64,000 nucleotides of DNA from assembly GCA_043228905.1 (NCBI GenBank), contig JBHGNT010000008.1, positions 12,896,001-12,960,000 on the forward strand, read 5' to 3'. The translations under genes and the position numbers were made by a program. This DNA is from Azolla caroliniana. Its lineage: Eukaryota; Polypodiophyta. Below the pieces are notes generated by a model. The model was given only the letters and a program-made list of their open reading frames with translations. It was not told where the DNA came from and made no database searches. Shown piece by piece: positions 31,347 to 41,421 of the stretch (positions within the stretch are counted from its first letter, which is position 1; every line of letters starts with the position of its first letter).

Positions 31347-32079
31347 TGAAAGGACTACACACTCTGCAAACAACGCTCGGCCACAACCGAGTCTAGGATC
31401 AAACACAGAAAAACGGATAATGTACGCACGACACAATAAAGAGAAGATTACACAGGATGTTTACGTGGAAAACCCAAACATGGGAAAAACCACGGCAGTC
31501 CACAGACTGCAAACTATCACTATGTTACAATATACAATAGATGAACACAGAGGCAACGACCTCTTGTTCACTGTCTTTGCCACAGGCGGCGGTTACAATA
31601 GAGACAACGTCCTCTTCGTCTCTCACTCACTTACTCACTCACACTCTCTCTCTCTCTCTCTGTGTACACGGTTGCACTCAAATCTTGCACCAACAAGAAT
31701 GACAACTACTCTTTGTACTAAGTTTGCCCTAAGTCATATTTATACTAATATGACTTTTCGGCCATTTACAAATATAGCCCCAATGGACTCTCAGAAACAT
31801 ATTTACAAATATGTCCCTTCATCCGGTGAGCATTCCTCACCGGGCCTTCACCATCCGGCTCTTGACGGGCACTCATCATCCGGTTCTCACCGGGCCTTCA
31901 CCATCTGGCTCTTGCCGGGTACTCGTCATCCGGTTCTCACCAGGCCTTCACCATCCGGCTCTTGCCGGGTACTCGTCATCCAGTTCTCACCGGGCCTTCC
32001 GTTGCCGGGTACTCCACATCTGGTTGCTCATCAAATTTGTTCTTCTCACTTCCCATCCAGAGGGACTTGTTTCCTAACA
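31347..32079 (-). repeat. C6 5' LTR with expanded U3 minisatellite
   Basis: 733 bp, 91 bp longer than its partner. CGGTTCTCAC-type units recur at 31881, 31931 and 31981 (50-bp spacing). TATTTATACTAATATGACTT (about 31738) holds a minus TATA box. Confidence 0.93.
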
Positions 32080-32084
32080 GGATG

Positions 32085-32719
32085 AATCGCAACGATCCAT
32101 TCTTCTTCGGCACTGTGAACCGCCTATTAGAGTAAGGAGCGTTCGACGGTTCTAGAATTCCCATATTCCCCTTCTCCTTTAGGAGCTCAATCAGCTTCGG
32201 TAGCTGTGCTCTTGTAACCGATATTGGTTTCAAATTCCAAGACACATGCGGCACCCTGAAGATCACCATCGGTTCTATCGTCCTGGGATCAACACATCTG
32301 ATTTCTTGCGGGAAAAATGCGAAAGCCTTCCCATGTCTTTCAAGCATTCCGTGGAACATTCACTCCTCTTCAGGGAGGAGGAAATCCTCCCTTCCATCTC
32401 ATAGCTTTCCTTTTGTCTTCTTAGTGAAAACATGACCTATTGTCTTCGGATCCCTGAAGCTTAGATCCTTCGCATCTTCCTTCATGTTTTTCCAGCTATC
32501 TTCCGGTAGTGGAACCGCAACTGGCTTGATCTTTCTATCCACCATTCTATATTTTGTGTTGACTTCAGCTTCCTCCATGAAGATTCCTCGATGATATTCA
32601 TTGATGACAGTGTACATGTTGATGGAGTTAACCGAAATCATGTGTTGATCATGAGGATAGCTCAAGTCCACAACTTCCTCGATTTCGCCGATGGTGTCGT
32701 TAAATGAGGCTTCCTCCAT
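32085..32719 (-). pseudogene. G1 RT N-terminal region
   Basis: Minus frames: YRMVDRKIKPVAVPLPEDSW at 32719-32399, then MFHGMLERHGKAFAFFPQEI, PHVSWNLKPISVTRAQLPKL and NAPYSNRRFTVPKKNGSLRF at 32359-32085. These are the linker and fingers of a gypsy RT. The frame continues in the piece beyond C6. Confidence 0.85.
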
Positions 32720-32904
32720 AATATGAGTGACGAATTCTTCTTCTCCTATTATGCTTTCTTCTTACAGCACCTTCTCGAAGTCTTGTATCCGATGCTTGTC
32801 CTTCTTGATGAGTAGTGTTAGTTTACATGCACCACTAGATGTGACACATGTTGCTTCTCCTTACAATCCACGCACTCTGCTTCCTTGTGGGGACTTATGA
32901 TTGC

Positions 32905-33566
32905 TCAGACTATTTGTGCCCCATGCTTCAATGGCCCGCTCCAAAAATCCGAGGATTCGCCTCCAAAGCTATCTCGGTTCCTTTCGTAATTAGCTCGCAC
33001 CATTCGGAATTGAATAGATCTTTGACTGTCAAGACTCTTGACTCGCGCGAAGGCTGCTCCATTATCGAACACCTTGGTCTCCATTAAGGATGATGTGATA
33101 TATGGTTGTCCTAGGATGATAGGATGAGAAGCCGAGTCTTGCACGAAGAAGTGTTAATCCATCGCCACATTCCCGATTGTGACTTTAACATTGGGGCAAG
33201 CTCCGTACAAGTCCTCCATGGCCTTCATTGCCACTCGAATCTTCCATCCGTGGTTTGTATTAATCGGCCATCTTCCTTTCTTGTAGAATTCGGTCGACAT
33301 GAGGTTGATATCCGAGCCATGATCAATCAAGGCTACCATAGTCTCTTTCTTCTCCCCAATCTTCACCGGGGTCTCCGTTGTTGCTCTTGCCCAATGAGGT
33401 CGAGAGTAATGGTTGTCCGCCATCACTTCTTCTTCTTCCTCCTCTTCCGATCTTGCCATGGTTATGGCACTTGTTTTCACCTCCTCTTCATCCGATTGTT
33501 GCCGCTTCCGCTTAATAAGGTCCACGATAGTATCATGGAACTCCTTCTTGGCAATCCAAAGTAGTT
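32905..33566 (-). pseudogene. G1 protease
   Basis: Minus: LLWIAKKEFHDTI, VDLIKRKRQQSDEEE, HYSRPHWARATTETPVKIGE, ALIDHGSDINLMSTEFYKKG (retroviral-type active site, D-H-G in place of D-S/T-G), IRVAMKAMEDLYGACPNVKV, then after a stop HPIILGQPYITSSLMETKVF and FARVKSLDSQRSIQF. G2 carries the same active site (MDHGSEINMM), so D-H-G is a family trait and not damage. Confidence 0.82.
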
Positions 33567-33571
33567 CTCTC
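33567..33571 (+). repeat. Target-site duplication of C7 (ctctc)
   Basis: ctctc lies before the C7 5' LTR and again at 39832-39836 after its 3' LTR. Removing the insert and one copy restores the G1 frame. Confidence 0.9.
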
Positions 33572-33698
33572 TATTGGGAAATTGGTCCCTCCAGATGGGA
33601 TGCGGTGATGAATGAAGAGGACCTAGTGAGAACCGGAAGAGAAGACATATTTGTGAATATGTTTTGAGTAAGCCTATTGAGGCTATATTTGTAAACTG

Positions 33699-34928
33699 TT
33701 ATTCCTTGGCCGCGACCTCTACTACCACCATATTGACTGCCAGTCGTTTTTCGTTACTTTTCACCGGGTATTGAGACAAGTCGTACATTGTATAGCTTGC
33801 CGAAAACGTACGTCTTCTTCTATCGGTAATGTACGCTGGAGTGCCCCGATTGTTAGCCACGAGCTTGTTTTCTCCATCTTGGTCGATCATGCTGGTGCGG
33901 AAATCAATAACTGCACACACCGTACGTAGGGGTTCCCGGAGTGCTGCAAGGAATATTGCTTTAGCCTCTGCCTCCAGTGGTGCCCGACTTAGGTGGCTGT
34001 GCATTCGCTAGAACCGGATTATGAATTGCTGAATGGTTTCTATAGGTTCCTACCATATGGTGTAGAATAGCCTGACCATCTCCCATTGATCCACTTCCTT
34101 GTGGAAGAACTGTAAAAATATGGTTTGCAAGTCCTCAAACGTAGTGATGGTGCCAGGAGGGTGCATCAAGCGCCATCGCGTGGCTGGTCCTTCCAAGGTC
34201 ATGCCGAACTCTGCAATCTTCGAGCATTTTGCTTCGGCGGCGGTTAAGTGTTACGACACATTGTTTGCTTCCCATGTTTGTAGAAATGCATACACATGGG
34301 CTTCCACGTCCGGATCATCCCGATACTTGGGATATTGGAATGGCATATCGTCATCCGGTGTCGGAACTCGAGCTGGTGGTGACGGAGGTCTCTCCTCCTC
34401 TTCTGTTGGAGACAATGTCAGAGTTCTTTCCTCCTCTTTTTTCGATGTCGAAGGTCTTCCCTCGTCCTCCGTCGGAGGCTCGTGTGGCGGTGTTGGAAGT
34501 TGATCCGCCTCATGCCCTCTTGAAGCTTCCAGTTGTGTTATTGCCGGTTCTGATGTCGGTATATTATCTGATTCCTCGTCCTTCGATCCGTCCAGGGTGT
34601 CGTGACTATTGCGGTAATTCGAATGTGCGTTGTACTCGCCGTTCGAATCCGATTCGAACGCTGAAAATGGTTCTGAATCGCCTTCTCCCGCTGCTAATGC
34701 CTGCATGATGGATTCCGCTTCTTTCAGACTACTTAAATTGCTTCCTTTGTCTGGGTGGGAATTTTGCTGCAAACAGAGTGACTCCGCAGCCACTCGCCGG
34801 ATCACCTTTGGAAAGGATAGATCCGCGTGGATTTCTTCTGCCGCCTGGTGGTATGCTTGACGCTTCCACAGTCTTTTGGTGAGTTGTTTCACTCGCTCCG
34901 TTGCTAGGTTGTTTGTTGGTCTAGTCAT
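33699..34928 (-). pseudogene. G5 gag
   Basis: A minus ATG (GTC-flanked) at 34928 opens 225 codons: LTKRLWKRQAYHQAAEEIHA, a Ser/Glu/Pro-rich region (PTPPHEPPTEDEGRPSTS) and YRDDPDVEAHVYAFLQTWEA. After a stop it continues KCSKIAEFGMTLEGPATRW-like (about 34250-34190) and VDQWEMVRLFYTIWQEP, then MHSHLSRAPLEAEAKAIFLA and MIDQDGENKLVANNRGTPAY. It matches the general gypsy Gag layout. Two stops disable it. Confidence 0.75.
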
Positions 34929-34981
34929 CCATACCCCCCGTTGTTCACTACGCTTGAGCAGGAATCGTGGTCGCCAAAAAC

Positions 34982-35440
34982 TGTGTTATTCCTTGGGGCC
35001 GGACTAGTCCTAACACAGGGTGTTCCTCTAGGACACTTCACCAAAGGGTGGTGCAAGTGGGGTAGGCGTAGACCGTAATGCAAACATATTCCTAGCCGAC
35101 TACTAACCAGTGTGGTTAATGATCGTAATACACGTGTAAGATAGAATCTATTAAGCACAGAATGGTAATTAACTAAAGCTTTGAGAGATTAAACAAGGTG
35201 CAGGACAACAACATTTTCATTAATAAACCGCTATCTGATTACAATCTAACTAGGTCCTTTTATAGGTCACCGGCTCTAGGTACGAACTGGTGCCAACTGG
35301 CAACCAGCCACGAACCGGTCCGGATCTGGATCGGCATACCGATTCTGGGTTTGTTCGTTCGATTCTCAAAATAATTATAGATAAATTATCCCTTTCCCAT
35401 TCTGGACTTTATCCGACTTTTAAGTCTTTGCCGGCCAACA
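34982..35440 (-). repeat. G5 LTR
   Basis: 459 bp, TG...CA on the minus strand; its 3' end is followed by a PBS-like sequence and gag. Its terminal 15 bases recur at 33697-33711 at the other end of the insert. Confidence 0.82.
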
Positions 35441-35867
35441 TAAATAGCCCTAAGTTCATAGAAGTATAAATATGACTTAGGGCAAACACTTTTGTGGGGT
35501 TATTTGCCATATTGTCATTGATAGATAACTGTTTTAGATAGAGAGAGAGATACAGAGCGATACTCTATTGTAACCGCCGGCTGGCGAAGATACAGAGCTC
35601 GAGGTCGTTGCCTTTGAGTCTTTGTTTGTACCTTTCCTATATAGTGATAGTTTGGAGTCTGTGGACTCCCGTGGTTTTTCCCTATTAGGGTTTTCCACGT
35701 AAACATCCTGGGAATCCTCTATCGCTGTCTGTGTGTGTAAGTGTGCTCACTCCCTACGTCCCATTTCTATGTTTGATTTCCATCCAAGTGATTCAAGACT
35801 TGGTTGTGGCCGAGCAATATTCCGCGCAATTCTCTACAAACTGGTATCCAAGCGAACAACACAGGAA

Positions 35868-36620
35868 ATGGAAGAATCGTTTGGCGGCATGTTCAAGCTC
35901 ACTGGCTCCAACTAGTTTGTGTGGAAGTCGAAGATGAGGGATATGCTAGTGGTTAAAGATCTTTGGTTACCGGTTCAGTTTGGGGGCAAGAGATCGAACA
36001 AGATAGACGCCATAGTGTGGGAGGTGATGCACATGAAGACGACGACATACATCCGGTACTTCATCGACATGAGCCTGTACAACAACTTCAATGTAGAAAG
36101 TAAGGCTCATGAACACTGGGAGAAGATCGACATCATGTTCCAGAACAAGAATGTTGTTAATCGGGTTTCAATATTCCGAAAGCTCATGAGGCTTAGGTAC
36201 CAGGACGGCTCCAGTATGGTGGAGCACATGAATGCCTTCCAGGGGTTGATACATCAAGAAACTACGTTGGAAGTACCTCTCGCCGATGAGGTACTTGCAT
36301 TGTTCTTGCTTGGTTCCCTCCCGGATAGCTGGGAGATGTTAGTTGTCACGTTGGGCAACGCTGGGCCTGAAGGAAAACAGTTGTCCCTAGCAAGGGTAAA
36401 ATCAAGCTTGCTAGATGAAGAAGCTCACCGGAAGGACCGGGAGTCTGCAACCAATCCGAAGGCCTTGGTCACGGAAGATGACCGCAACCGGGAAAGAGGC
36501 TGGTATCGGAGTCCCCAAAACCGGGACAAATCAGGGACGAGGTCGAAGTCAAGGGGAAGGCCCACATGCTTCTATTGTGGGAAGGCGGGACACTTCCAGA
36601 AGAGCTGTCGACATTTCTAG
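35868..36620 (+). pseudogene. C7 gag and zinc knuckle
   Basis: MEESFGGMFKLTGSN, a TAG stop (35913-35915) where relatives have Tyr, then VWKSKMRDMLVVKDLWLPVQ, MSLYNNFNVESKAHEHWEKI, LALFLLGSLPDSWEMLVVTL and the knuckle CFYCGKAGHFQKSC. A TAG follows at 36618. Confidence 0.9.
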
Positions 36621-36692
36621 AAAGAGAAGGAGATCGGCACCACCGATTTGTAGAAGAGTTCGGACTAGAGAGGAACGGATCAGAAAGGAACG

Positions 36693-36953
36693 TTGGCAAT
36701 CATGACAAGTGAAGAGGATGAGTTAAACCTGGACGGCGACGAGACAATGTGGGTTGTCAATTCCGGAGCGTCGTTCCACCTGACACCGGATCGGAAATGC
36801 TTCTCATCCTACACTGGCGGTGGTCATGACTATGTTCAGATGGGGAATGAAGGTACATGCCGAATTGTCGGCATAGGAGATGTGTTGTTGATGACAACAA
36901 TAGGATGTAAGTTGTTGTTGAGGATGTCTGACACGTTCCGGAAGTTCTACTGA
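36693..36953 (+). pseudogene. C7 protease with Asp-to-Asn active site
   Basis: MWVVNSGASFHLTPDRK: the catalytic Asp of D-S-G is Asn (AAT after GTC, so a former CpG). It is followed by MGNEGTCRIVGIGDV. A 39-bp tandem duplication (37019-37057 and 37058-37096) lies downstream in the pre-integrase region. Confidence 0.9.
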
Positions 36954-37062
36954 ACCTGATATCAGTCTTTCGGCTAGATGATGAAGGCTACACGGGTAGT
37001 ATCCGGAACGGAGTCATGAAGTTTTGCAAAGGGAGCCTAATAGTGGCTCGAGACCGTAAGTT

Positions 37063-38188
37063 TTGCAAAGGGAGCCTAATAGTGGCTCGAGACTGTACTT
37101 GAATGCCCGGATATGCCAGCAAGAAGTGAACGTAGGATCCGACACTGTTGGTGAGCTGCGGCACAAAAGACTGTGTCACATGAGTGAGAAGGGGATGAAG
37201 AGGCTTGCTGAAGAAAATCTTATTCCGGTGAAGGACGTGCAACTTGAGAAGTGCACGACTTCCTGGCCGGCAACCAAAACTGAACCTCATTCCTGTCAAG
37301 ACCACCGATGAGACAGAATGCACCATTGGAGTTGGTGCATACCGATGTGTGTCAAGTGGACACGAAGTCACATGTCGGAGCGCAGTACTTCATGACATTC
37401 ATAGATGACCACAACCGAAAGCTGTGGGTCTCACCAATGAAGATGAAGGATCAAGTGTTATCCGTCTTCAAGGAGCTCCACGCGAGAGTGGAAAGAGAAA
37501 CCGGACGGAAGCTGAAGGCGGTTCACCCTCAGTACCCTTGGGAGGAGACTCACCTCAGAAAGTATGAACCGGTAAAGACGTGTCTTACAGGCATCTGAAG
37601 GTGTTCGGGTGTCTCACATATGTGCATGTAGCAAAGGATAAGAGAGCAAAGCTGGATCCAAAGTCTAGGCCATGCATATTCCTTGGATACGGCGACGATG
37701 AGTTCGGTTACCGGGTGTGGGATTTGGTTGACAAGAAGGTGTTCCGGAGTCGAGACATAGTCTTCATGGAAGACAAGACCATTGCCGGCTCGGAGTCAGA
37801 GACGAAGGTGATAAACTCCGGATCATCCAATGAAAACCGACTTGAGGACACAAGGACAGACCCGGTTGAGAACCGGATGTTAGCTAGTAATTGGATGACA
37901 CTCGATGAACCGGCCGGATACAGACAAGAAACCCAACCAACCGAAGAAGGAGGAGAAGAAGAAGAAGATAGCGGATATAGACAAGATCCCGAATTGGATT
38001 CAGATTCGGAACGAACAGAGGAACCTGTAGTCAGAAACCAAGGACAGAGATATCCTCTCAGAGAGAGAAGAGCCCCCGAGAGATTTCCGGATACAGAGCA
38101 CGTGTTGCTAACCGATGAGGGGGAGCCAAAAATCTTCGAGGAAACAAAGAGAGACACCCACACCCGCAAGTGGTTGAGTGCCATGTAG
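37063..38188 (+). pseudogene. C7 integrase with catalytic-core deletion, and linker
   Basis: 37063-37311 covers the pre-integrase block (VGELRHKRLCHMSEKGMKRL). 37308-37524 holds HTDVCQVDTKSHVGAQYF, then at RKLKAV the DNA jumps to a later part (CCCTCAGTACCCTTGGGAGG), losing the second Asp and the Glu, about 230 bp when aligned to C11. 37580-38188 resumes: MSYRHLKVFGCLTYVHVAKD, CIFLGYGDDEFGYRVWDLVD and RYPLRERRAPERFPDTEHVL. Confidence 0.88.
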
Positions 38189-38203
38189 GATGAGACGGAT
38201 TCC

Positions 38204-39293
38204 TTGCATGAGATGGTTGAGTACCGGAAGTTCAACTCCTTCATGACCGACCAAGGGTACCACAAAATGCAAGCCGATTACTATGTCTTTGTGAAGAAAT
38301 TTGACAAAGGAGATTTCTTGATACTCCTCTTGTATGTGGATGATATGTTGATCGTCAGACGAGACCAAGGCAAGATGGTTCTAAACCGGACCTTCTCAAT
38401 GAGAGACTTGGGTCTGGCAAGACAGATATTGGGAATGTACATCATCCGGGACCGGTCGAAGAAGCTACTGTGGTTGTCATAGGAGAAGTACATGACAAAG
38501 GTGCTCCAACGGTTCAACATGTCGGAGGCGAAGCTGGTCGGATCGACACTTTTGGCAAACTGCAAGCTATCCGGAAAGTAGAGCCCGAAGACAAAGGCAG
38601 AGAAGACGGATATGATGAAGATACCCTATGCGTCTGCCGTCGGAGGCTTGATGTACACGATGGTATGTACCCGGACGGATATCGGATATGCAATCGGAGT
38701 GGTAAGCCGGCTCATCAGCAATCCTGGAAGAGAGCATTGGAACGCGGTCAAGTGGATACTCCGGTATCGGAAAGGCACCTCGAGTATGTGCCTCCAGTTT
38801 GGCTCCGATAATCCCCAACATGACAGATTCACGGATTCGGACATGTCGGCTGATGCGGATACCAACCGGTCTACATCCAGATATTTCATGACTTATGCAA
38901 GGGGTGCTGTTTCGTGGCAGTCGAGGGTGTAGAAGACGGTTGCGTTGTCAACTACGGAGGCGGAGTACATGGGATCTGTGGAAGCCAACAATGAGATAAT
39001 CTGGATGAAGGACTTCATCGGAGAGCTAGGAATCCAACAGGAGCAATACCAGTCTACTGCGATAGTCAAATTGTCATCCACCTTGCAAAGAACGCGGCCT
39101 ACCATTCCAGGACGAAACATATCTAGCGGAGGTACCACTGGATCCGGGAGAAAGTAGAAGATCAAGAGTTTGTGCTGATGAAGATCCACATGGAGGAGAA
39201 TGGGTCAGACATGCTGACCAAGGTACTAACAACCGACAAGCTAGACGGATGCCGAAATCGGATCGGATTGACGAGACATCCCATGCCAGAGTG
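38204..39293 (+). pseudogene. C7 RT C-terminal half and RNase H
   Basis: The RT N-terminal half is deleted at about 38213 (LHEM joined to VEYRKFNSFMTDQGYHKMQ). LLYVDDMLIVRRDQG keeps the catalytic box. RNase H pieces: YASAVGGLMYTMVCTRTDIG, ILRYRKGTSSMCLQFGSDNP, DSDMSADADTNRSTSRYFMT and STTEAEYMGSVEAN. There are at least four stops or frameshifts. A polypurine tract GAATGGGGAGA lies at 39293-39303. Confidence 0.88.
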
Positions 39294-39304
39294 AATGGGG
39301 AGAT

Positions 39305-39831
39305 TGTTGGGAAATCAGTCCCTCCGGATGGGATCCGGTGATGAATGAAGAGAACCCAGTGAGAACTAGAAGAGAAGACATATTTGTGAATATGTTTAGA
39401 GTAAATCTATTGAGGCTATATTTGTAAATAGCCCTAAGTTCATAGAAGTATAAATATGACTTAGGGCAAACACTTTTGTGGGGTTTTTTGCCATATTGTC
39501 GTTGATAGATAACTGTTGTAGATAGAGAGAGAGAGAGAGAGATACAGAGTGATACTCTGTTGTAACCGCTAGTTGGCGAAGATACAGAGCTCGAGGTTGT
39601 TGCCTCCTCTGAGTCTTTGTTGGTACCTTTCCTATATAGTGATAGTTTGGAGTCTGTGGACTCCCGTGGTTTTTCACTATTAGGGTTTTCCACGTAAACA
39701 TCCTGTGTATCCTCTATCGTTGTTTGTGTGTGAGTGTGCTCACTCCCTACTTCCCATTTCTGCGTTTGATTTCCATCCAAGTGATACAAGACTTGGTTGT
39801 GACAGAGCAATATTCCACACAATTTTCTACA
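39305..39831 (+). repeat. C7 3' LTR
   Basis: 527 bp, TGTTGGGAAATCAG to TTTTCTACA, followed by ctctc. A TATA-type GTATAAATATGAC lies near 39448, with a GA microsatellite at about 39522-39542. Confidence 0.93.
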
Positions 39832-39836
39832 CTCTC

Positions 39837-41370
39837 AAGGTAAGATCGACATGACTATCTAAAACCTTCTTTTCAAGGACCTTCCACAAGTTAGTAGTTT
39901 GTTCTATGTCCGACCTTAGCTTGTAAGTCTGCACCACTCGTTCTTTCCCTTTCTTCACCAATTCATCGACTTCCACCCGAGTAGGTTGGCTCGATCCACA
40001 GGTCTTCATACTTGTTTCTCCAACCTCTTTTCGTGGCGTAGGTTGGGCTTGCCCTTTTTTCCCCACATTCTTCGTGTTGGGATGCTTTGATGTGGCATCT
40101 TCATCACTAGTTCTTTTGCTCTTCTCTTCAACAAGAGCTTCATAGTTGTCGCACACAACCTCCGCAAAGCTTGTTTTATCATCGATTGGATCCGACCATT
40201 CGGTAACTCGCCACATATTCCGATCAGCAAGTTTTAGATCCTCCAAATCGATTTTGCCTTTTTTCTTGCACTCGAAGACCTTTGGCCAAAACCCAGCTAC
40301 TGGCTTGATCGTCTTTAGATTCTATCTTCCAACTTGTATCCCGGCCAATGCAGCATAGGGCATAGCTTCCACATTCCTTGCGTCTTCTTCTTCCACATCT
40401 TTTTCAGCCCGCCTCTTCCAAAGTTCATTCGTAGTGGCTTCCGGGTCTCACTTGAGTGGATCATGTTGTCGTCCAAATAACGATGTTCTTGCAAGTCAGT
40501 GCACTCCCTTCGTGAGTGCTCGAAGCTATTGCACCACACACATCTAAACGCTTCTTTCTCCTTGGGCCCGCGTCAACCTAAGTTGGCCAGTGATACCGCT
40601 TCAAACTTCTTGGAGAGCTCTTTGATTATAGATTCTTACATCGCTTCCTTGTCAAAATTATTGATCGGCTTGCTAGGCTCGATCGTCGCAGACGCCTTCC
40701 TCCACGATTGTGGATTCTCCACGTCAGTCTCCTCTAGCCATTGTCGACGCTTGTCAAGACAACTGCAAGCCTTCTTCACCACCGCCCAATCCGCTACCAA
40801 GCCATTTGGTTGCGTTTCATCCTCCAAAAAGATACCCAATTCTCGTCGGTCTTTCGTATCCACTGCCTTTTGGAACAACAGGATTTTATCTCCATCGAGA
40901 ACTCATTGATCAGCACTCGGAAGTCGGTTGTACTTCTGGTCGAATTCTGTATATACTCCCGACGCACACAGATTCTTCCCTTTCTTCTTGATCCAAATCA
41001 TTAGCGTATGCCGAGTCATCCTTGGCACATCTTCAAGCATGTATTCAGCAAGAAGTGCCTTCTCGAACTCTGCCCAAGTTGTATGCTCGTTTTGGATCTC
41101 CATGATGCGCTCGTGGATCCCTGGTTCCACCACACGCTTAAAGCTAGAAATTTGTTTAAGATTCTGGACATCCCTCTACTGCATCTCGTTCCGATAGGTA
41201 GTAAGGAAATCCGTGATGTTCCTGTCACCAAATCGTCCAGCTATCTCCACTGTTTGATCAACAACTTTGTCGATTAAAGCTTCCCGATCTCTCGCCTTCA
41301 GCATGTATTACACGACGGACACCATGCCTTTAGTCAATTCCTCTCCTTGAGTTCCACTTGTTGAAGCCAT
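39837..41370 (-). pseudogene. G1 gag
   Basis: The minus ATG at 41370 is the likely start, 32 bases downstream of the primer site. Order: MASTSGTQGEEL, RDREALIDKVVDQTVEIAGR, EPGIHERIMEIQNEHTTWAE, FEKALLAEYMLEDVPRMTRH, QKAVDTKDRRELGIFLEDET, the knuckle CVWCNSFEHSRREC, PLRMNFGRGGLKKM, then SEWSDPIDDKTSFAEVV-like (text TEWSDPIDDKTSFAEVV) and LRSDIEQTTNLWKVLEKKVL. It is a close relative of G2 gag in layout. At least four stops break it. Gag packages the element RNA. Confidence 0.85.
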
Positions 41371-41401
41371 CGTTGCACTTTATATCCTCCTACTACCTTG
41401 T

Positions 41402-41421
41402 TTCACGTCGGGTTCACCAAA
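41402..41421 (-). promoter_or_regulatory. G1 putative primer-binding site
   Basis: Minus TTTGGTGAACCCGACGTGAA. The same 20 bases occur at 50437-50456 in G2, just after its LTR end, which supports a PBS. The primer tRNA was not identified. Confidence 0.75.

Larger units (their letters stand above)
26640..32079 (-). mobile_element. C6: full-length Ty1/copia retrotransposon (minus) in G1 RT
   Basis: 5.4 kb; LTRs at 26640-27281 and 31347-32079, PBS, gag, zinc knuckle, protease, integrase, RT, RNase H and a polypurine tract are all present. Perfect ggatg duplications flank it. There are only a handful of stops and frameshifts, so it is a fairly recent but dead copy. It shares its family with C5, C7 and C11: TGTT(A/G)GG LTR start, and a gag start like MDDSLGGMFKLTGSNYSVW. 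Confidence 0.95.
33697..35440 (-). mobile_element. G5: truncated gypsy element with one full LTR and gag
   Basis: It is bounded by taaac (33692-33696) and taaat (35441-35445), a five-base duplication with one mismatch, inside the C7 LTR. Minus order: LTR 35440-34982 (TGTTGGCCGGCAAAG to ...GGAATAACACA), putative PBS TGGCGACCACGATTCC (34976-34961), gag (34928-33699), and finally only about 15 bases of the 3' LTR end (TGTTATTCCTTGG at 33697). Pol and nearly all of the 3' LTR are missing. Confidence 0.85.
33572..35838 (+). repeat. C7 5' LTR, interrupted by G5
   Basis: It begins TATTGGGAAATTGG (TG mutated to TA) and aligns with TGTTGGGAAATCAG at 39305. After G5 it resumes at TAAATAGCCCTAAG and ends CTCTACA at 35838. 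The mutated primer site TGGTATCCAAGC lies at 35842-35853. Confidence 0.9.
33572..39831 (+). mobile_element. C7: Ty1/copia retrotransposon (plus) in G1, with internal deletions
   Basis: The 5' LTR (33572-33696 plus 35441-35838) is split by G5. PBS, gag, knuckle, protease, partial integrase, partial RT, RNase H and a 3' LTR (39305-39831) follow. The ctctc duplications are perfect. The integrase core and the RT N-terminal half have been deleted, the protease Asp is Asn, and stops are frequent. Confidence 0.92.
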
